From Paracoccaceae bacterium (GTDB lineage: Bacteria > Pseudomonadota > Alphaproteobacteria > Rhodobacterales > Rhodobacteraceae), in NCBI GenBank assembly GCA_027013095.1, contig JALUYI010000020.1:62001-126000 (forward strand): a stretch of DNA of 64,000 nucleotides, read 5' to 3'. Positions 30,130-38,066 of the stretch are shown piece after piece (the stretch's first letter is position 1; each line of letters opens with the position of its first letter). A program made the translations under genes and the position numbers. Under the pieces are notes generated by a model that was given only the letters and a program-made list of their open reading frames with translations, ran no database searches and was not told the origin of the DNA.

Positions 30130-30720
30130 CTAGCCGCCGGTTTTCAGCAGGGGCAGGATTTTCTCGGTGATGATCTTGCGGGTCAGGGGGCCGGGGTAGC
30201 GCAGCAGGATCGTGCCTTTGGCGTCGATCACGAAGGTTTCGGGGACGCCGTAAACGCCCCAGTTGATGGCCTGCATGCCGCTGTCTTGTCCGACCGCCTG
30301 AAACGGGTTGCCCAGATCGGAGAGGAATTTGAGGCCGTTTTCCGCCTTATCTTTGTAATTGACGCCGTAGATGGGCACGCCCTGATCCCGCATCCAGACC
30401 AAATTTTTGTGCTCGGCCCGGCAGGGGGCGCACCAACTGGCCCAGAAATTTACCAGTTTGGGCCGCGGGCTGCGCAGCATCTTGTCAGTAAAGAGCGGTA
30501 GATTGCCAAGTTTCGTCAAGGTGATACCCGGTGCCGTCTGGCCCTGCAGCGCCGAGGGCAGGGTGTTGGGGTCGTGGTTCAGTCCATAGGCGAAAAGAGC
30601 GGCCAGCACCACAAAGACCAGCGGTGGCAGGAACAGGAGCGGCGACAGTTTTCGCCGGGGTTGCGGATCGGGGGGGTGGCCGGGGGTCTGGTCGGCTTGG
30701 CTGGGGCTGGTTTCAGTCAT
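30130..30720 (-). CDS. ccmG: Cytochrome c maturation thiol:disulfide interchange protein
   Basis: A 196-residue membrane-anchored thioredoxin-fold protein (CcmG/DsbE) that reduces apocytochrome c or CcmH in the periplasm before heme attachment. There is one N-terminal signal-anchor helix (about residues 28-48), the active site WASWCAPCRAEH and the cis-Pro loop YGVPETFVID. The ATG at 30720 overlaps the end of ccmD. It is the last gene of the minus-strand ccmABCDG operon. Proline-rich residues 5-25 precede the helix. Confidence 0.95.
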   Translation of the reverse strand: MTETSPSQADQTPGHPPDPQPRRKLSPLLFLPPLVFVVLAALFAYGLNHDPNTLPSALQGQTAPGITLTKLGNLPLFTDKMLRSPRPKLVNFWASWCAPCRAEHKNLVWMRDQGVPIYGVNYKDKAENGLKFLSDLGNPFQAVGQDSGMQAINWGVYGVPETFVIDAKGTILLRYPGPLTRKIITEKILPLLKTGG

Positions 30721-30874
30721 GATGTTTGCGGCGCTCTTCGGTTTCGGCAAGGTCGCGTTTGATGCGCGCGGCCCGGATCAGGGATTGCACGGTCAGGATC
30801 AGGATCAGGAGCAGCGCAACCGCGTAGGCGCCCAGCACAGGGACGGTATATTTTCCAAGGTCGGGCAAGAACAT
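30713..30874 (-). CDS. ccmD: Heme exporter protein CcmD
   Basis: A 53-residue single-helix membrane protein that helps release holo-CcmE from the CcmABC complex. It begins MFLPDLGKYT, has a hydrophobic helix (about residues 12-35) and a charged cytoplasmic tail ending RRKHHD, all typical of CcmD. It is too short to be found by a length cut-off. Its ATG lies two bases after the ccmC stop, and its last codons overlap the ccmG start, so it is tightly coupled in the operon. Confidence 0.92.
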   Translation of the reverse strand: MFLPDLGKYTVPVLGAYAVALLLILILTVQSLIRAARIKRDLAETEERRKHHD

Positions 30875-30876
30875 GG

Positions 30877-31611
30877 TCAGGCGGCCTCCTGGCGCTCGCG
30901 GGCGATCAGTGCCGACATCCGGCGGGCGCGAATTTCGGTTCGGGTGCGTAGCAGCACCATGGCGATAAAGAACAGGATAAAGCCGGCGATCGAGACATAG
31001 AGCGGGTTGGAAAAGACATCGGCGACGTGCTGCGCCTTGTCCAGTGACAGCGAGGCGCCCTGATGCAGCCCCTGGTTCCAGAACATCACCGCATAGCGCG
31101 ACAGAAAGGCAAAGACCGATCCGACGATGCACAGGATCGAGGTCAGATCGGCGGCGGTGTCTGGATCCTCGATTGCCGCCCAGAGCGCGATATAGCCGAG
31201 GTAAAAGACGAACAGGATCATGAATGAGGTCAGGCGCGGATCCCAGGCCCAGTAGGTGCCCCACATCGGCTCGCCCCAGATGGCGCCGGTAAATAGCGCG
31301 ATCAGGGTCATGGTGACGCCAACGGGTGCGGCGGCCTTGGCGGCCAGCGCGCTGACGTGGTGGCGCCGGATCAGCCAGACCAGCGAGGTGACCAGCATCA
31401 TGAACCATGTGTTGATGGCCAGCATGGCGGCGGGAACGTGGATGAAGATGATCTTGACGGTTGAGCCTTGTTCGTAATCGTCGGGGGTAAAGAAAAAGCC
31501 CCAGATCAGGCCGACGGTCATCAACAGCGCGGCCCCCCCTGCGCTCCAGGGCAGGACGATGTCGGTCAGGCGCATGAAGCGGCGCGGATTGGCGTATTCC
31601 CACAAAGACAT
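30877..31611 (-). CDS. ccmC: Heme exporter/heme handling protein CcmC
   Basis: A 244-residue six-helix membrane protein of the heme-handling family that loads heme onto CcmE. The tryptophan-rich periplasmic signature WGTYWAWDPRL is at about residues 115-125, with flanking conserved histidines in IFIHVPAAML and NQGLHQGASLS as axial-ligand candidates. The start ATG 31611 gives the standard MSLWEYANP beginning. The 69-bp gap to ccmB contains a GC-rich hairpin (GCGGCC at 31635 with GGCCGC at 31658) that might act as an mRNA-stability or partial-termination element. Confidence 0.95.
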   Translation of the reverse strand: MSLWEYANPRRFMRLTDIVLPWSAGGAALLMTVGLIWGFFFTPDDYEQGSTVKIIFIHVPAAMLAINTWFMMLVTSLVWLIRRHHVSALAAKAAAPVGVTMTLIALFTGAIWGEPMWGTYWAWDPRLTSFMILFVFYLGYIALWAAIEDPDTAADLTSILCIVGSVFAFLSRYAVMFWNQGLHQGASLSLDKAQHVADVFSNPLYVSIAGFILFFIAMVLLRTRTEIRARRMSALIARERQEAA

Positions 31612-31680
31612 GGCTGACGTCCTACAAGAGCTCGGCGGCCTCTGCAACGGGTTACAGGGCCGCAGGGGATGGCGCTGTGA

Positions 31681-32337
31681 TCACCTTAAATTGACCCTCA
31701 GCGCCCGCGCCGCGGCGAAGGGGATAAGGGCAAAGGTGAACAGGCTGATGGCCGCCAGAACGCTGAAGGCGGTGGCGTTCGAGAGCTGCTGCAGGTGCAG
31801 CGTCACGCTTTGCGCGCCAAAGATCAGGGTGGGGATGTAAAGCGGCAACACCAGCAGCGACAAGAGCAGCCCGCCGCGTTTCAGGCCGACGGTGATGGCG
31901 GCGCCGAACGTGCCGAGAAAGCTGAGCGCGGGGGTGCCGACGAGCAGGCTGAGGAACATCCAGAAATAGCCTCCCGCCGGCAGGTTCAGGAGAAATCCCA
32001 AGAGCGGCGCGGCGAGAGTCAGGGGCAGCCCGGTGGTCAGCCAATGGGCCAGCGCCTTCATCGCCACCACCCCCTCCAGCGGCAGGGGCGCGGTGGCCAG
32101 CAGGTCCAGCGAGCCGTCCTCGTAATCCAGTTGGAAAATACGGTCCAGCGACAGCAGGCAGGCCAGCAGCGCGCCAATCCACAGAATGCCCGGTGCGATG
32201 GTGGCAAGGGTTGCGCTGTTGGGGCCGATGCCGAAGGGCACGAACATGACAACGATCAGAAAGAACGCCAGACTGAGGCCAAAGCCCCCCCCCGAGCGCA
32301 GCGCCAGCGCCAGATCGCGTCTGAGCAGCGCGATCAT
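31681..32337 (-). CDS. ccmB: Heme exporter protein CcmB
   Basis: A 218-residue integral membrane permease that pairs with the ATPase CcmA and with CcmC/CcmD to release holo-CcmE. It starts [16 protein letters not shown] and contains about six hydrophobic helices and the conserved [17 protein letters not shown] loop (about residues 63-79). ATG 32337 overlaps the ccmA stop by four bases. Confidence 0.95.
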   Translation of the reverse strand: MIALLRRDLALALRSGGGFGLSLAFFLIVVMFVPFGIGPNSATLATIAPGILWIGALLACLLSLDRIFQLDYEDGSLDLLATAPLPLEGVVAMKALAHWLTTGLPLTLAAPLLGFLLNLPAGGYFWMFLSLLVGTPALSFLGTFGAAITVGLKRGGLLLSLLVLPLYIPTLIFGAQSVTLHLQQLSNATAFSVLAAISLFTFALIPFAAARALRVNLR

Positions 32338-32954
32338 GTGAAGGCCCCGTCGAGAAAGGGGTTGGCGTGGGCCTCGGGGCGGGCCTTGAACGGGGTGATG
32401 TCGAGGCTCTGCGCGGCGCTGAGGCCAAGGTCGATATGGGTGGCGATCACCGCCAGACCTCCGGCCGCGAGATGGTCCCCGATCATGGCGGCAAAGACCG
32501 CAGTGCTGGCGCTGTCCAGCGACACCGTGGGCTCGTCCAGCAGCCAGATCCGGCGCCCGGTGACCAGCATCCGCGACAGGCCGAGGCGGCGTTTCTGGCC
32601 AGCTGACAGGTTGGCGGCCTGTCGGTTGGCCAGCGCCGCCAGCTGGAATGTGTCAAGGGCGGGCCGGATTGTTCGTTGTCCGAACATTTGCGCCCAGAAG
32701 CGCAGGTTTTCCGCCACCGTCAGCTGTGATTTCAGCCCGTCGGCGTGGCCGGCATAGGCGATCTCGTCCTCCGGGGCGTCGATATGGCCGCCGTCGGGCG
32801 GGGCCAGTCCGGCGAGGGTGCGCAAGAGCGTGGTCTTGCCCGAGCCGTTGGGGCCGCGCAGGATCAGGGCCTGACCGGCGGCGAGGCGAAAGGTGACACC
32901 GCTCAGGACGCGCAGGTCGCCGCGTCGGCAGCCAAGGTTGGTTACGCTCAACAT
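32334..32954 (-). CDS. ccmA: Heme exporter ATP-binding protein CcmA
   Basis: A 206-residue ABC ATPase that drives release of holo-CcmE in cytochrome c maturation. Walker A is [14 protein letters not shown] (about residues 34-47), the ABC signature is [14 protein letters not shown] (about 127-140) and Walker B is [12 protein letters not shown]. The start at 32954 gives the usual MLSVTNLGC beginning; longer upstream frames are not conserved. First gene of ccmABCDG. ccmE, ccmF and ccmH are not in the window. The operon start faces the decayed transposase. Confidence 0.95.
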   Translation of the reverse strand: MLSVTNLGCRRGDLRVLSGVTFRLAAGQALILRGPNGSGKTTLLRTLAGLAPPDGGHIDAPEDEIAYAGHADGLKSQLTVAENLRFWAQMFGQRTIRPALDTFQLAALANRQAANLSAGQKRRLGLSRMLVTGRRIWLLDEPTVSLDSASTAVFAAMIGDHLAAGGLAVIATHIDLGLSAAQSLDITPFKARPEAHANPFLDGAFT

Positions 32955-33047
32955 GCGCCCCCGTTTAGCCGAGTCTCCGCGGCGGGGAAAGGGGCTTTGG
33001 CGTAGACAAGGCCGGGGACGGCTGTGACCCCGATGGCGCGCTTTAGC

Positions 33048-33604
33048 GGGGGCAAAACCTACCTTCAAGAGCGCGCGCTGCTCTTGCGCGGCGGCACGAT
33101 CCTGGATGCCACATTGGTGTGGATGCGAGGAGCGGCCTCGTACACACGGTGAAAATCACCACGGGCAAGGTGCATGACGCGAAACTGACCGACGATCTGA
33201 TCCGCCCGGACAATGCGATTGTGTTTGGCGATAAAGGTCATGTCCGCGACGAGCGCAAACGAGCAGCCCGGGCGCGAGGGGCTACTTGGGCGGTGAAAGA
33301 CAAGCGCAAACCGGGCCGGGTTTTGACGGCCGCGCAAAAGAAGCGCAACAAGAAACACGGCGGCGTGCGGGCCAAAGTCGAGCACGTGTCTCGCGTCATC
33401 AAATGCCAGGTTTACCCCCGAAAGGTGCGCTATCGGGGGTTGGCAAAAAACGAGGCGCGGATGTTCAGCCCCCTTCTCGGGATCATGCTGCGCATAACCC
33501 TGCCGGACAGTGCATGGCGCTGGCCAACCTCTGTCTCGCGCGAAGATGCCTGCGCGAAGGGTCTGTCTGAAATCAGGAAAACAAGGGTAAAACTCGCCGC
33601 GTGA
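33048..33604 (+). pseudogene. Decayed IS5-family transposase remnant
   Basis: Fragments of one transposase occur in three reading frames. [22 protein letters not shown] (split here as the N-side piece, from about 33048) carries the DDE Asp. A deletion and frame change follow, then [20 protein letters not shown] and IVFGDKGHV (second Asp region), and VRAKVEHVSRVIKCQ with the catalytic Glu (to about 33470). The last piece, MALANLCLARR, is in yet another frame (near 33510). The N-terminal third is missing, and at least two frame breaks exist, so it cannot be active. No convincing terminal inverted repeats or target duplication were found. It lies between ccmA and the DUF1127 gene. Confidence 0.85.
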
Positions 33605-33702
33605 GCGGTCTCAAAATGGCTGGCGCCAAGCATTCGTACGGCAATCGAAAACCTACGAGAACCAAAAGCTCTGTTGTTCAGGCTTTCCTTAGGAATACGG
33701 GG

Positions 33703-33741
33703 CAAAAGAAAACGACGACGCGAGGGAGGGCGCGTCGTCGT
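33703..33741 (-). terminator. Intrinsic terminator downstream of the DUF1127 gene
   Basis: An 11-bp perfect stem, ACGACGACGCG (33712-33722) with CGCGTCGTCGT (33731-33741) and an eight-base loop, is followed on the minus strand by TTTTCTTTT. A second, weaker ACCCG/CGGGT hairpin with a similar GAGGGAGGG loop lies closer to the gene. Confidence 0.75.
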
Positions 33742-33806
33742 CTCATTTTGAAAACCCGAGGGAGGGGCGGGTCTTCCAATAATTTCGTTGGCCGCAGCCG
33801 TCAGGC

Positions 33807-34031
33807 TCAGCTGCGGGCCGAGCTGATGGTGGCCTCCAGCGCCGCCCGGTCGATATCCGAGCGGACCAGCCCCAGATCGTCGAGGTTGCGGTCGGTCAGG
33901 GCCATCAATTCGCGGCGGGTGGCACGAAAGGCGCGCCGCTCGGCGTGCTTGCGGGCGAGGGTGCGCATGGCGTTCAGAACCGAATCGAGTCCGGTGGGTT
34001 GGGCGGGTCTTGTGTCAAATGCGATAGCCAT
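33807..34031 (-). CDS. DUF1127 domain-containing small protein
   Basis: A 74-residue basic protein of the DUF1127 (YjiS-like) family, abundant in alphaproteobacteria and often transcriptionally responsive to stress. The family core is seen in RRAFRATRRELMALTDRNLDDLGLVRSDI (two overlapping halves, residues about 32-60). ATG 34031 has GAGG seven bases upstream; a longer frame adds a poorly conserved N-terminus. It has its own promoter and a strong terminator, so it is a monocistronic unit. Some family members influence RNA turnover or phosphate/carbon metabolism; the role here is unknown. Confidence 0.85.
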   Translation of the reverse strand: MAIAFDTRPAQPTGLDSVLNAMRTLARKHAERRAFRATRRELMALTDRNLDDLGLVRSDIDRAALEATISSARS

Positions 34032-34063
34032 GTCATTGCCTCGTTCGCTTGCGTTTCGAGGCG

Positions 34064-34091
34064 TATTTAGACCGTTTTGACCGTTAGACAA
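34064..34091 (-). promoter_or_regulatory. Candidate promoter of the DUF1127 gene
   Basis: On the minus strand TTGTCT (34091-34086), 16 bases and TAAATA (34069-34064). The spacer holds ACGGTC twice, nine bases apart, a possible operator. The predicted leader is about 25 bases. Confidence 0.5.
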
Positions 34092-34309
34092 TCCCGTTTC
34101 CGGTCAATCCCGATATGCGCAGCTTGCATGGCTGACGCAAACAGGGGATCACGCCGCCTGTGACCGTTTGGCCCTTGTTCTTTGGCCCAAATTGACCAAG
34201 TTAGAAAGCAGCGCCCCGGACCACCCCCGGGACAACTTGGGGGGCCGCGCCGGGGCAGTGATTTGTGCGAAAGGTGTTTTCGCATCTAAAAAACATGGGG
34301 CCTGCCGAT

Positions 34310-35383
34310 ATGAGTGTGACGCGCGAACGGATACTGGAAACCTTGCGGGCCGTGACCCTGCCTGATGGCGGCGACATCGTTTCGCGCGACATGGTGCGGG
34401 CGCTGAATGTCGAGGACGGCGCGGTGCGCTTTGTCCTTGAGGTGCCCGCCGATCAGGGCCCGGCGCTGGAGCCGGTTCTGAAGGTGGCGCGCGAGCGGGT
34501 CGAGGCGATCGAGGGAGTGCGTTCGGTCTCGGCGCTGCTGACGGCGCACGTGGCGGATCCCAAGGCCGCGCCAACACCCCCGAACCTGAAAATCGGTGGC
34601 CATCCCAAGCCGCAGGCCGGGCCCGAGCCGGTCTCCGGGGTTGACCGGATCCTCGCTGTGGCCTCGGGCAAGGGCGGGGTGGGGAAGTCCACTGTCTCCA
34701 GCAACCTTGCGGTAGCACTGGCCCGTCAGGGACGCCGGGTAGGGCTGCTGGACGCCGATATATACGGGCCCAGCCAGCACCGGATGATGGGGCTGAACGA
34801 GCGCCCCAAATCCCCCGATGGCGAGCAGATCATCCCCCTCAGGAACCACGGTGTCACCTTTATTTCGATGGGGCTGATGCTGAAGGAGGACGAAGCGGTG
34901 GTCTGGCGCGGGCCGATGCTGATGGGAGCGCTGCAACAATTGCTGGGGCAGGTGCAATGGGGCCAGCTGGATGTCCTGATCGTCGATCTGCCGCCGGGAA
35001 CCGGAGATGTGCAGATCTCGCTGGCGCAGAAAACCAACGTGACCGGGGCGATCATCGTATCGACCCCGCAGGACATCGCGCTGATGGACGCGCGCAAGGC
35101 CATCAACATGTTTGAAAAGACCAACACGCCGGTTCTGGGGATGATCGAGAACATGTCGATGTATATCTGTCCCAAATGCGGCAATGAGGATCACGTTTTT
35201 GGCCACGGTGGCGCGAAATCCGATGCAACACGGCTGGGCCTGCCGTTCCTTGGCGAGATCCCGCTGGATATTCATGTCCGGCTGGCGGGCGATGCGGGCG
35301 AGCCGATTGCGCTGGGCGACGGGCCGATCGCGACGGCCTATGCGCGGATTGCCGAGGGGCTGGTCAAGGGCGGAATGGCGTAA
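34310..35383 (+). CDS. mrp: Mrp/NBP35 (ApbC) family iron-sulfur carrier ATPase
   Basis: A P-loop scaffold or carrier protein for Fe-S cluster assembly in the cytoplasm. The protein is 357 residues from ATG 34310. Residues 1-75 are a DUF59/MIP18-like domain. The ATPase domain has the deviant Walker A ASGKGGVGKST, LLDADIYGPSQ, DLPPGTGDVQ and the cluster-binding CPKC pair (MYICPKCGNED) near the C-terminus. An upstream ATG at 34295 is possible. A 7-bp hairpin, TGCGAAA/TTTCGCA, at 34266-34284 precedes the start. It is separate from the dcw cluster by 680 bp. Confidence 0.94.
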   Translation: MSVTRERILETLRAVTLPDGGDIVSRDMVRALNVEDGAVRFVLEVPADQGPALEPVLKVARERVEAIEGVRSVSALLTAHVADPKAAPTPPNLKIGGHPKPQAGPEPVSGVDRILAVASGKGGVGKSTVSSNLAVALARQGRRVGLLDADIYGPSQHRMMGLNERPKSPDGEQIIPLRNHGVTFISMGLMLKEDEAVVWRGPMLMGALQQLLGQVQWGQLDVLIVDLPPGTGDVQISLAQKTNVTGAIIVSTPQDIALMDARKAINMFEKTNTPVLGMIENMSMYICPKCGNEDHVFGHGGAKSDATRLGLPFLGEIPLDIHVRLAGDAGEPIALGDGPIATAYARIAEGLVKGGMA

Positions 35384-35539
35384 CATCCACAGCCGACGGC
35401 CAGGATCCGGTTCGGTCCTTTCCCTGCTTATGCAACATTTTCCCCTCGTTCCGGCGGATGAGCGGAAGGTTTCGCGCTGATCTTGCATCGATTGAGGGAT
35501 GATTCGGGGGTGATTCGAGTGAAATCTCCCCGTGTCGCC

Positions 35540-35571
35540 GTGGGAATTCCATGGGAACAGGTGGGAATTCC
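35540..35571 (+). promoter_or_regulatory. Phased TGGGA repeats, candidate MraZ binding site
   Basis: TGGGA occurs at 35541, 35552 and 35562, that is 11 and 10 bp apart. GTGGGAATTCC is repeated exactly at 35540 and 35561. E. coli MraZ binds TGGGN direct repeats at 10-bp period upstream of its own operon; the match here is by inspection. It is about 500 bp from mraZ, farther than in E. coli. Confidence 0.45.
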
Positions 35572-35777
35572 CTGAAAAACCGGCCTTTTTGGCGGCCTTT
35601 CCGATATTTTTTCCGATTTTTTGCCAAGGCGCGTGGATGGCGCAAATTTCCTACATCTGGTGTGTGCCGTGGCCCGACCTACTACAGGGGCCAAAGCAAC
35701 GGGATTCTGGCGATGTGCGGTGCGCTCAAAATAGGCTCTGGTGGGGGCTAGTTGCATGGTTTCCCATAAAATTACCC

Positions 35778-35806
35778 TTGATTGGTATGTTTTCCCATAG
35801 TATTCA
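35778..35806 (+). promoter_or_regulatory. Candidate mraZ-operon promoter overlapping TTCCCA boxes
   Basis: TTGATT (35778-35783), a 17-base spacer and TATTCA (35801-35806). Reverse-oriented TTCCCA (equals TGGGAA) lies at 35761 and at 35792 inside the spacer, 31 bp apart. Transcription from here would give a 250-base leader. Confidence 0.35.
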
Positions 35807-36063
35807 TAATTCCAAGATGAGGAACGGGGACAACAAGGGCAACAAGACCCGAAGCAACCCAAGTCAGGTTTCATACAGGCACCCGCTTTTCATCACCAAG
35901 AAGATCCGGCGCGTAAGCGAGCAGACACCCCCCCAGGTGGCAACGCAGCCGGACCGGTCCAAAGACGGGACGAAGGCGGCGGATCAAGCAGTGGCAGCAG
36001 CTTGATCCGCCGCTCCCGTTTCGGGCCAGGCAACAGGACGACGGGAAAGGAGCCGCGGGAACA

Positions 36064-36564
36064 GTGGCAGGCAAGTTCAGAGGCGAAAGCACCCACAAGG
36101 TGGATGCCAAGGGGCGGGTCTCGATCCCCGCCGCGTTTCGCCGTGTTCTAGCCGAGAACGACCCCGACTGGCACGAGGGCGAGGCCCCCTCGCTGATCCT
36201 CGTTTACGGCGGTGCGTCACGGAAATTTCTCGAAGGTTATTCCATCGCCGCCATGGCTGATGTGGACGAAAAGATCGACCGTCTGCCCCGTGGCTCTCGC
36301 AACCGACGTATTCTGGAACGCACGTTTTATGGCCAGGCCACCCATATTCAGGTGGACGAGACCGGACGTCTGGTGCTGGCGCCCAAGCTGCGCGCCAAGG
36401 CCGGGATCACGGATGAGGCCGTTTTCATTGCCTCTGGCGACACCTTTCAGATCTGGTCTCCCGAGGCCTATGCCGAAGATATGGAGAAATTTGAATCGTT
36501 CCATGACGAATTTGACGAGAATTTCGATGTCCTCAGCCTGCTGGAACCGGACCCGGGGGTCTGA
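36064..36564 (+). CDS. mraZ: Transcriptional regulator MraZ
   Basis: First gene of the division and cell-wall cluster. MraZ is an AbrB-fold DNA-binding protein that regulates its own operon. The 166 residues contain two MraZ/AbrB repeats: HKVDAKGRVSIPAAFRRVL (about 11-29) and VDETGRLVLAPKLRAKAG (about 97-114). A C-terminal acidic tail (FHDEFDENFDV) is longer than in E. coli. The start is GTG 36064, with AAAGGAG upstream. It is followed after three bases by rsmH. Confidence 0.95.
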   Translation: MAGKFRGESTHKVDAKGRVSIPAAFRRVLAENDPDWHEGEAPSLILVYGGASRKFLEGYSIAAMADVDEKIDRLPRGSRNRRILERTFYGQATHIQVDETGRLVLAPKLRAKAGITDEAVFIASGDTFQIWSPEAYAEDMEKFESFHDEFDENFDVLSLLEPDPGV

Positions 36565-36567
36565 TTG

Positions 36568-37587
36568 ATGGCGGGTCCGGCAAAGATCGCTTGCGACACT
36601 GCTCATATTCCTGTTTTGCTCGACCCGATCCTGACCGCGATTGCGCCGGTCCGGGGCGTCTGGCTGGACGGTACCTTTGGTGCCGGAGGCTATACGCGGG
36701 CACTGCTCGAGGCCGGGGCGACGCGGGTTTTGGCGATTGACCGCGATCCGGAAGTTTTCCGGCACGCCCGGGACTGGACCGCAGGATATGGCGCCCGTTT
36801 GCAGCTGATCGAGGGGGAATTTGCGGCGCTCGATCGTCTGGCCGCGGCGGCGGGGGCCGAGGCGCTGGATGGCGTGGTGCTGGATATCGGGGTTTCGTCG
36901 ATGCAGATCGATCAGGCGGAACGGGGCTTTTCCTTTGCCAAGGAGGGCCCTCTGGACATGCGCATGAGCCAAAAGGGGGCCAGTGCTGCGGATCTGGTGA
37001 ACGGGCTGGCGGAAAAGACGCTGGCCGATATCCTCTATCAATACGGTGAAGAGCGCGCTTCGCGCCGGATCGCCCGCCGGATCATCGCGGCGCGCGCAGA
37101 GGCGCCCATCACCACGACGACGGCGCTGGCCGAGCTTGTGCAATCCTGCCTGCCGCGTCCGAAGCCCGGGCAGGTGCATCCGGCCACCCGCAGCTTTCAG
37201 GCGCTGCGGATTGCTGTAAATGATGAATTGAAACAACTGGTTGATGGATTGATGGCCGCCGAGCGGGCGCTGGCCCCCGGCGGAATATTGGCGGTTGTCA
37301 CGTTCCACTCGCTTGAGGACAGGATCGTAAAGAGGTTCCTGCAGATGCGTTCGGGCAGCGGGCCGAGGGGCAGCCGGTTCGCCCCTGAGGCCAGCCCCCA
37401 AGCGCCTCGTTTCGCGCGTATCGGTCGCAAGGCTATCAGCGCCGATGATGCCGAATTGGCTGCCAACCCCCGTGCCCGCTCGGCGCGGCTGCGTCTGGCC
37501 CGGCGTCTGGATGCCCCGGCCGGCCCGGTGGATATGGGCAATCTGGGACTGCCGGCGATTGCGCTGGACGGGGAGGGGCGGGTCTGA
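36568..37587 (+). CDS. rsmH: 16S rRNA (cytosine-1402-N4)-methyltransferase
   Basis: Methylates N4 of C1402 in the ribosomal decoding centre using S-adenosylmethionine. The 339-residue protein starts with the family's [13 protein letters not shown], followed by the SAM site [18 protein letters not shown], the [19 protein letters not shown] block, GPLDMRM and [17 protein letters not shown] directly before ATG 36568 is an alternative start. Conserved partner of mraZ in the dcw cluster; it overlaps ftsL by one base (TGATG). Confidence 0.96.
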   Translation: MAGPAKIACDTAHIPVLLDPILTAIAPVRGVWLDGTFGAGGYTRALLEAGATRVLAIDRDPEVFRHARDWTAGYGARLQLIEGEFAALDRLAAAAGAEALDGVVLDIGVSSMQIDQAERGFSFAKEGPLDMRMSQKGASAADLVNGLAEKTLADILYQYGEERASRRIARRIIAARAEAPITTTTALAELVQSCLPRPKPGQVHPATRSFQALRIAVNDELKQLVDGLMAAERALAPGGILAVVTFHSLEDRIVKRFLQMRSGSGPRGSRFAPEASPQAPRFARIGRKAISADDAELAANPRARSARLRLARRLDAPAGPVDMGNLGLPAIALDGEGRV

Positions 37588-38066
37588 TGCGCGCGCTTTT
37601 GTATCTTGCCGCAACGGTGCTGGTCATCGGCCTGGCCTATTGGGCCTATAATGAGAATTACGCGACGCAGGCCCAGTTGAAACGGGTTGATCAGATGCAG
37701 CGGCAGATTGCCTCGCTGCGCGAGCGGCTGGGGGTTCTGCATGCCGAATGGGCCTATCTGAACCGCCCGGCGCGGTTGCGTGATCTGGTCCAACTGAATG
37801 ATCCCAGCCTGCATTTGATCCCGATTTCGGGCGGGCAGTTCCGCGCCGTCAAGGAAATTGCCTATCCAAGGGTCAATCCACGGGATGTCACGGCGCCGGT
37901 GGACCTCAGTGCGGCGCTGCCTCCGGACCCTTTGGGTCTGCCGACGCGGGCGCGCGGCGCGGTCCCGGTCAAGGTGGGTCCGGACGACACGGGCCGGACT
38001 GATGCGGGCCGGATTGATGTGAGCGGGGTCGGCTCGGTGTTTGGCGACAAGGAAGGACTGCCATGA
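37587..38066 (+). CDS. ftsL: Cell division protein FtsL-like
   Basis: A 159-residue bitopic membrane protein placed where ftsL always lies, between rsmH and ftsI. It has an N-terminal helix (about residues 3-22), then a leucine-zipper-like coiled coil (QAQLKRVDQMQRQIASLRER, about 29-48), the pattern of FtsL, which joins FtsB and FtsQ to activate FtsWI at the septum. The C-terminal 80 residues are a Pro/Asp-rich tail longer than in enterics. Identity rests on position and architecture; sequence conservation in this family is low. Overlaps ftsI by four bases. Confidence 0.82.
   Translation: MRALLYLAATVLVIGLAYWAYNENYATQAQLKRVDQMQRQIASLRERLGVLHAEWAYLNRPARLRDLVQLNDPSLHLIPISGGQFRAVKEIAYPRVNPRDVTAPVDLSAALPPDPLGLPTRARGAVPVKVGPDDTGRTDAGRIDVSGVGSVFGDKEGLP

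Larger units (their letters stand above)
35384..36063. other. 680-bp gene-free leader between mrp and mraZ
   Basis: No convincing gene. The stretch holds, left to right: two TGATTCG repeats (35500, 35511) that include GANTC methylation sites, phased TGGGA repeats (35541-35566), a T-rich tract with repeated TTCCGAT (about 35600), a possible promoter at 35778, and two TTCCCA boxes (35761, 35792). Overall lower GC from 35580 to 35830 supports a regulatory rather than coding role. Confidence 0.6.

Noticed and set aside
33601-34080. Plus-strand open frame over the terminator and DUF1127 gene
   Set aside because: It runs antisense through a conserved DUF1127 protein and a strong terminator.
35532-36005. 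Plus-strand open frame in the mraZ leader
   Set aside because: Aromatic and unusual composition, no recognisable domain, and it spans the low-GC repeat region with candidate regulatory sites.
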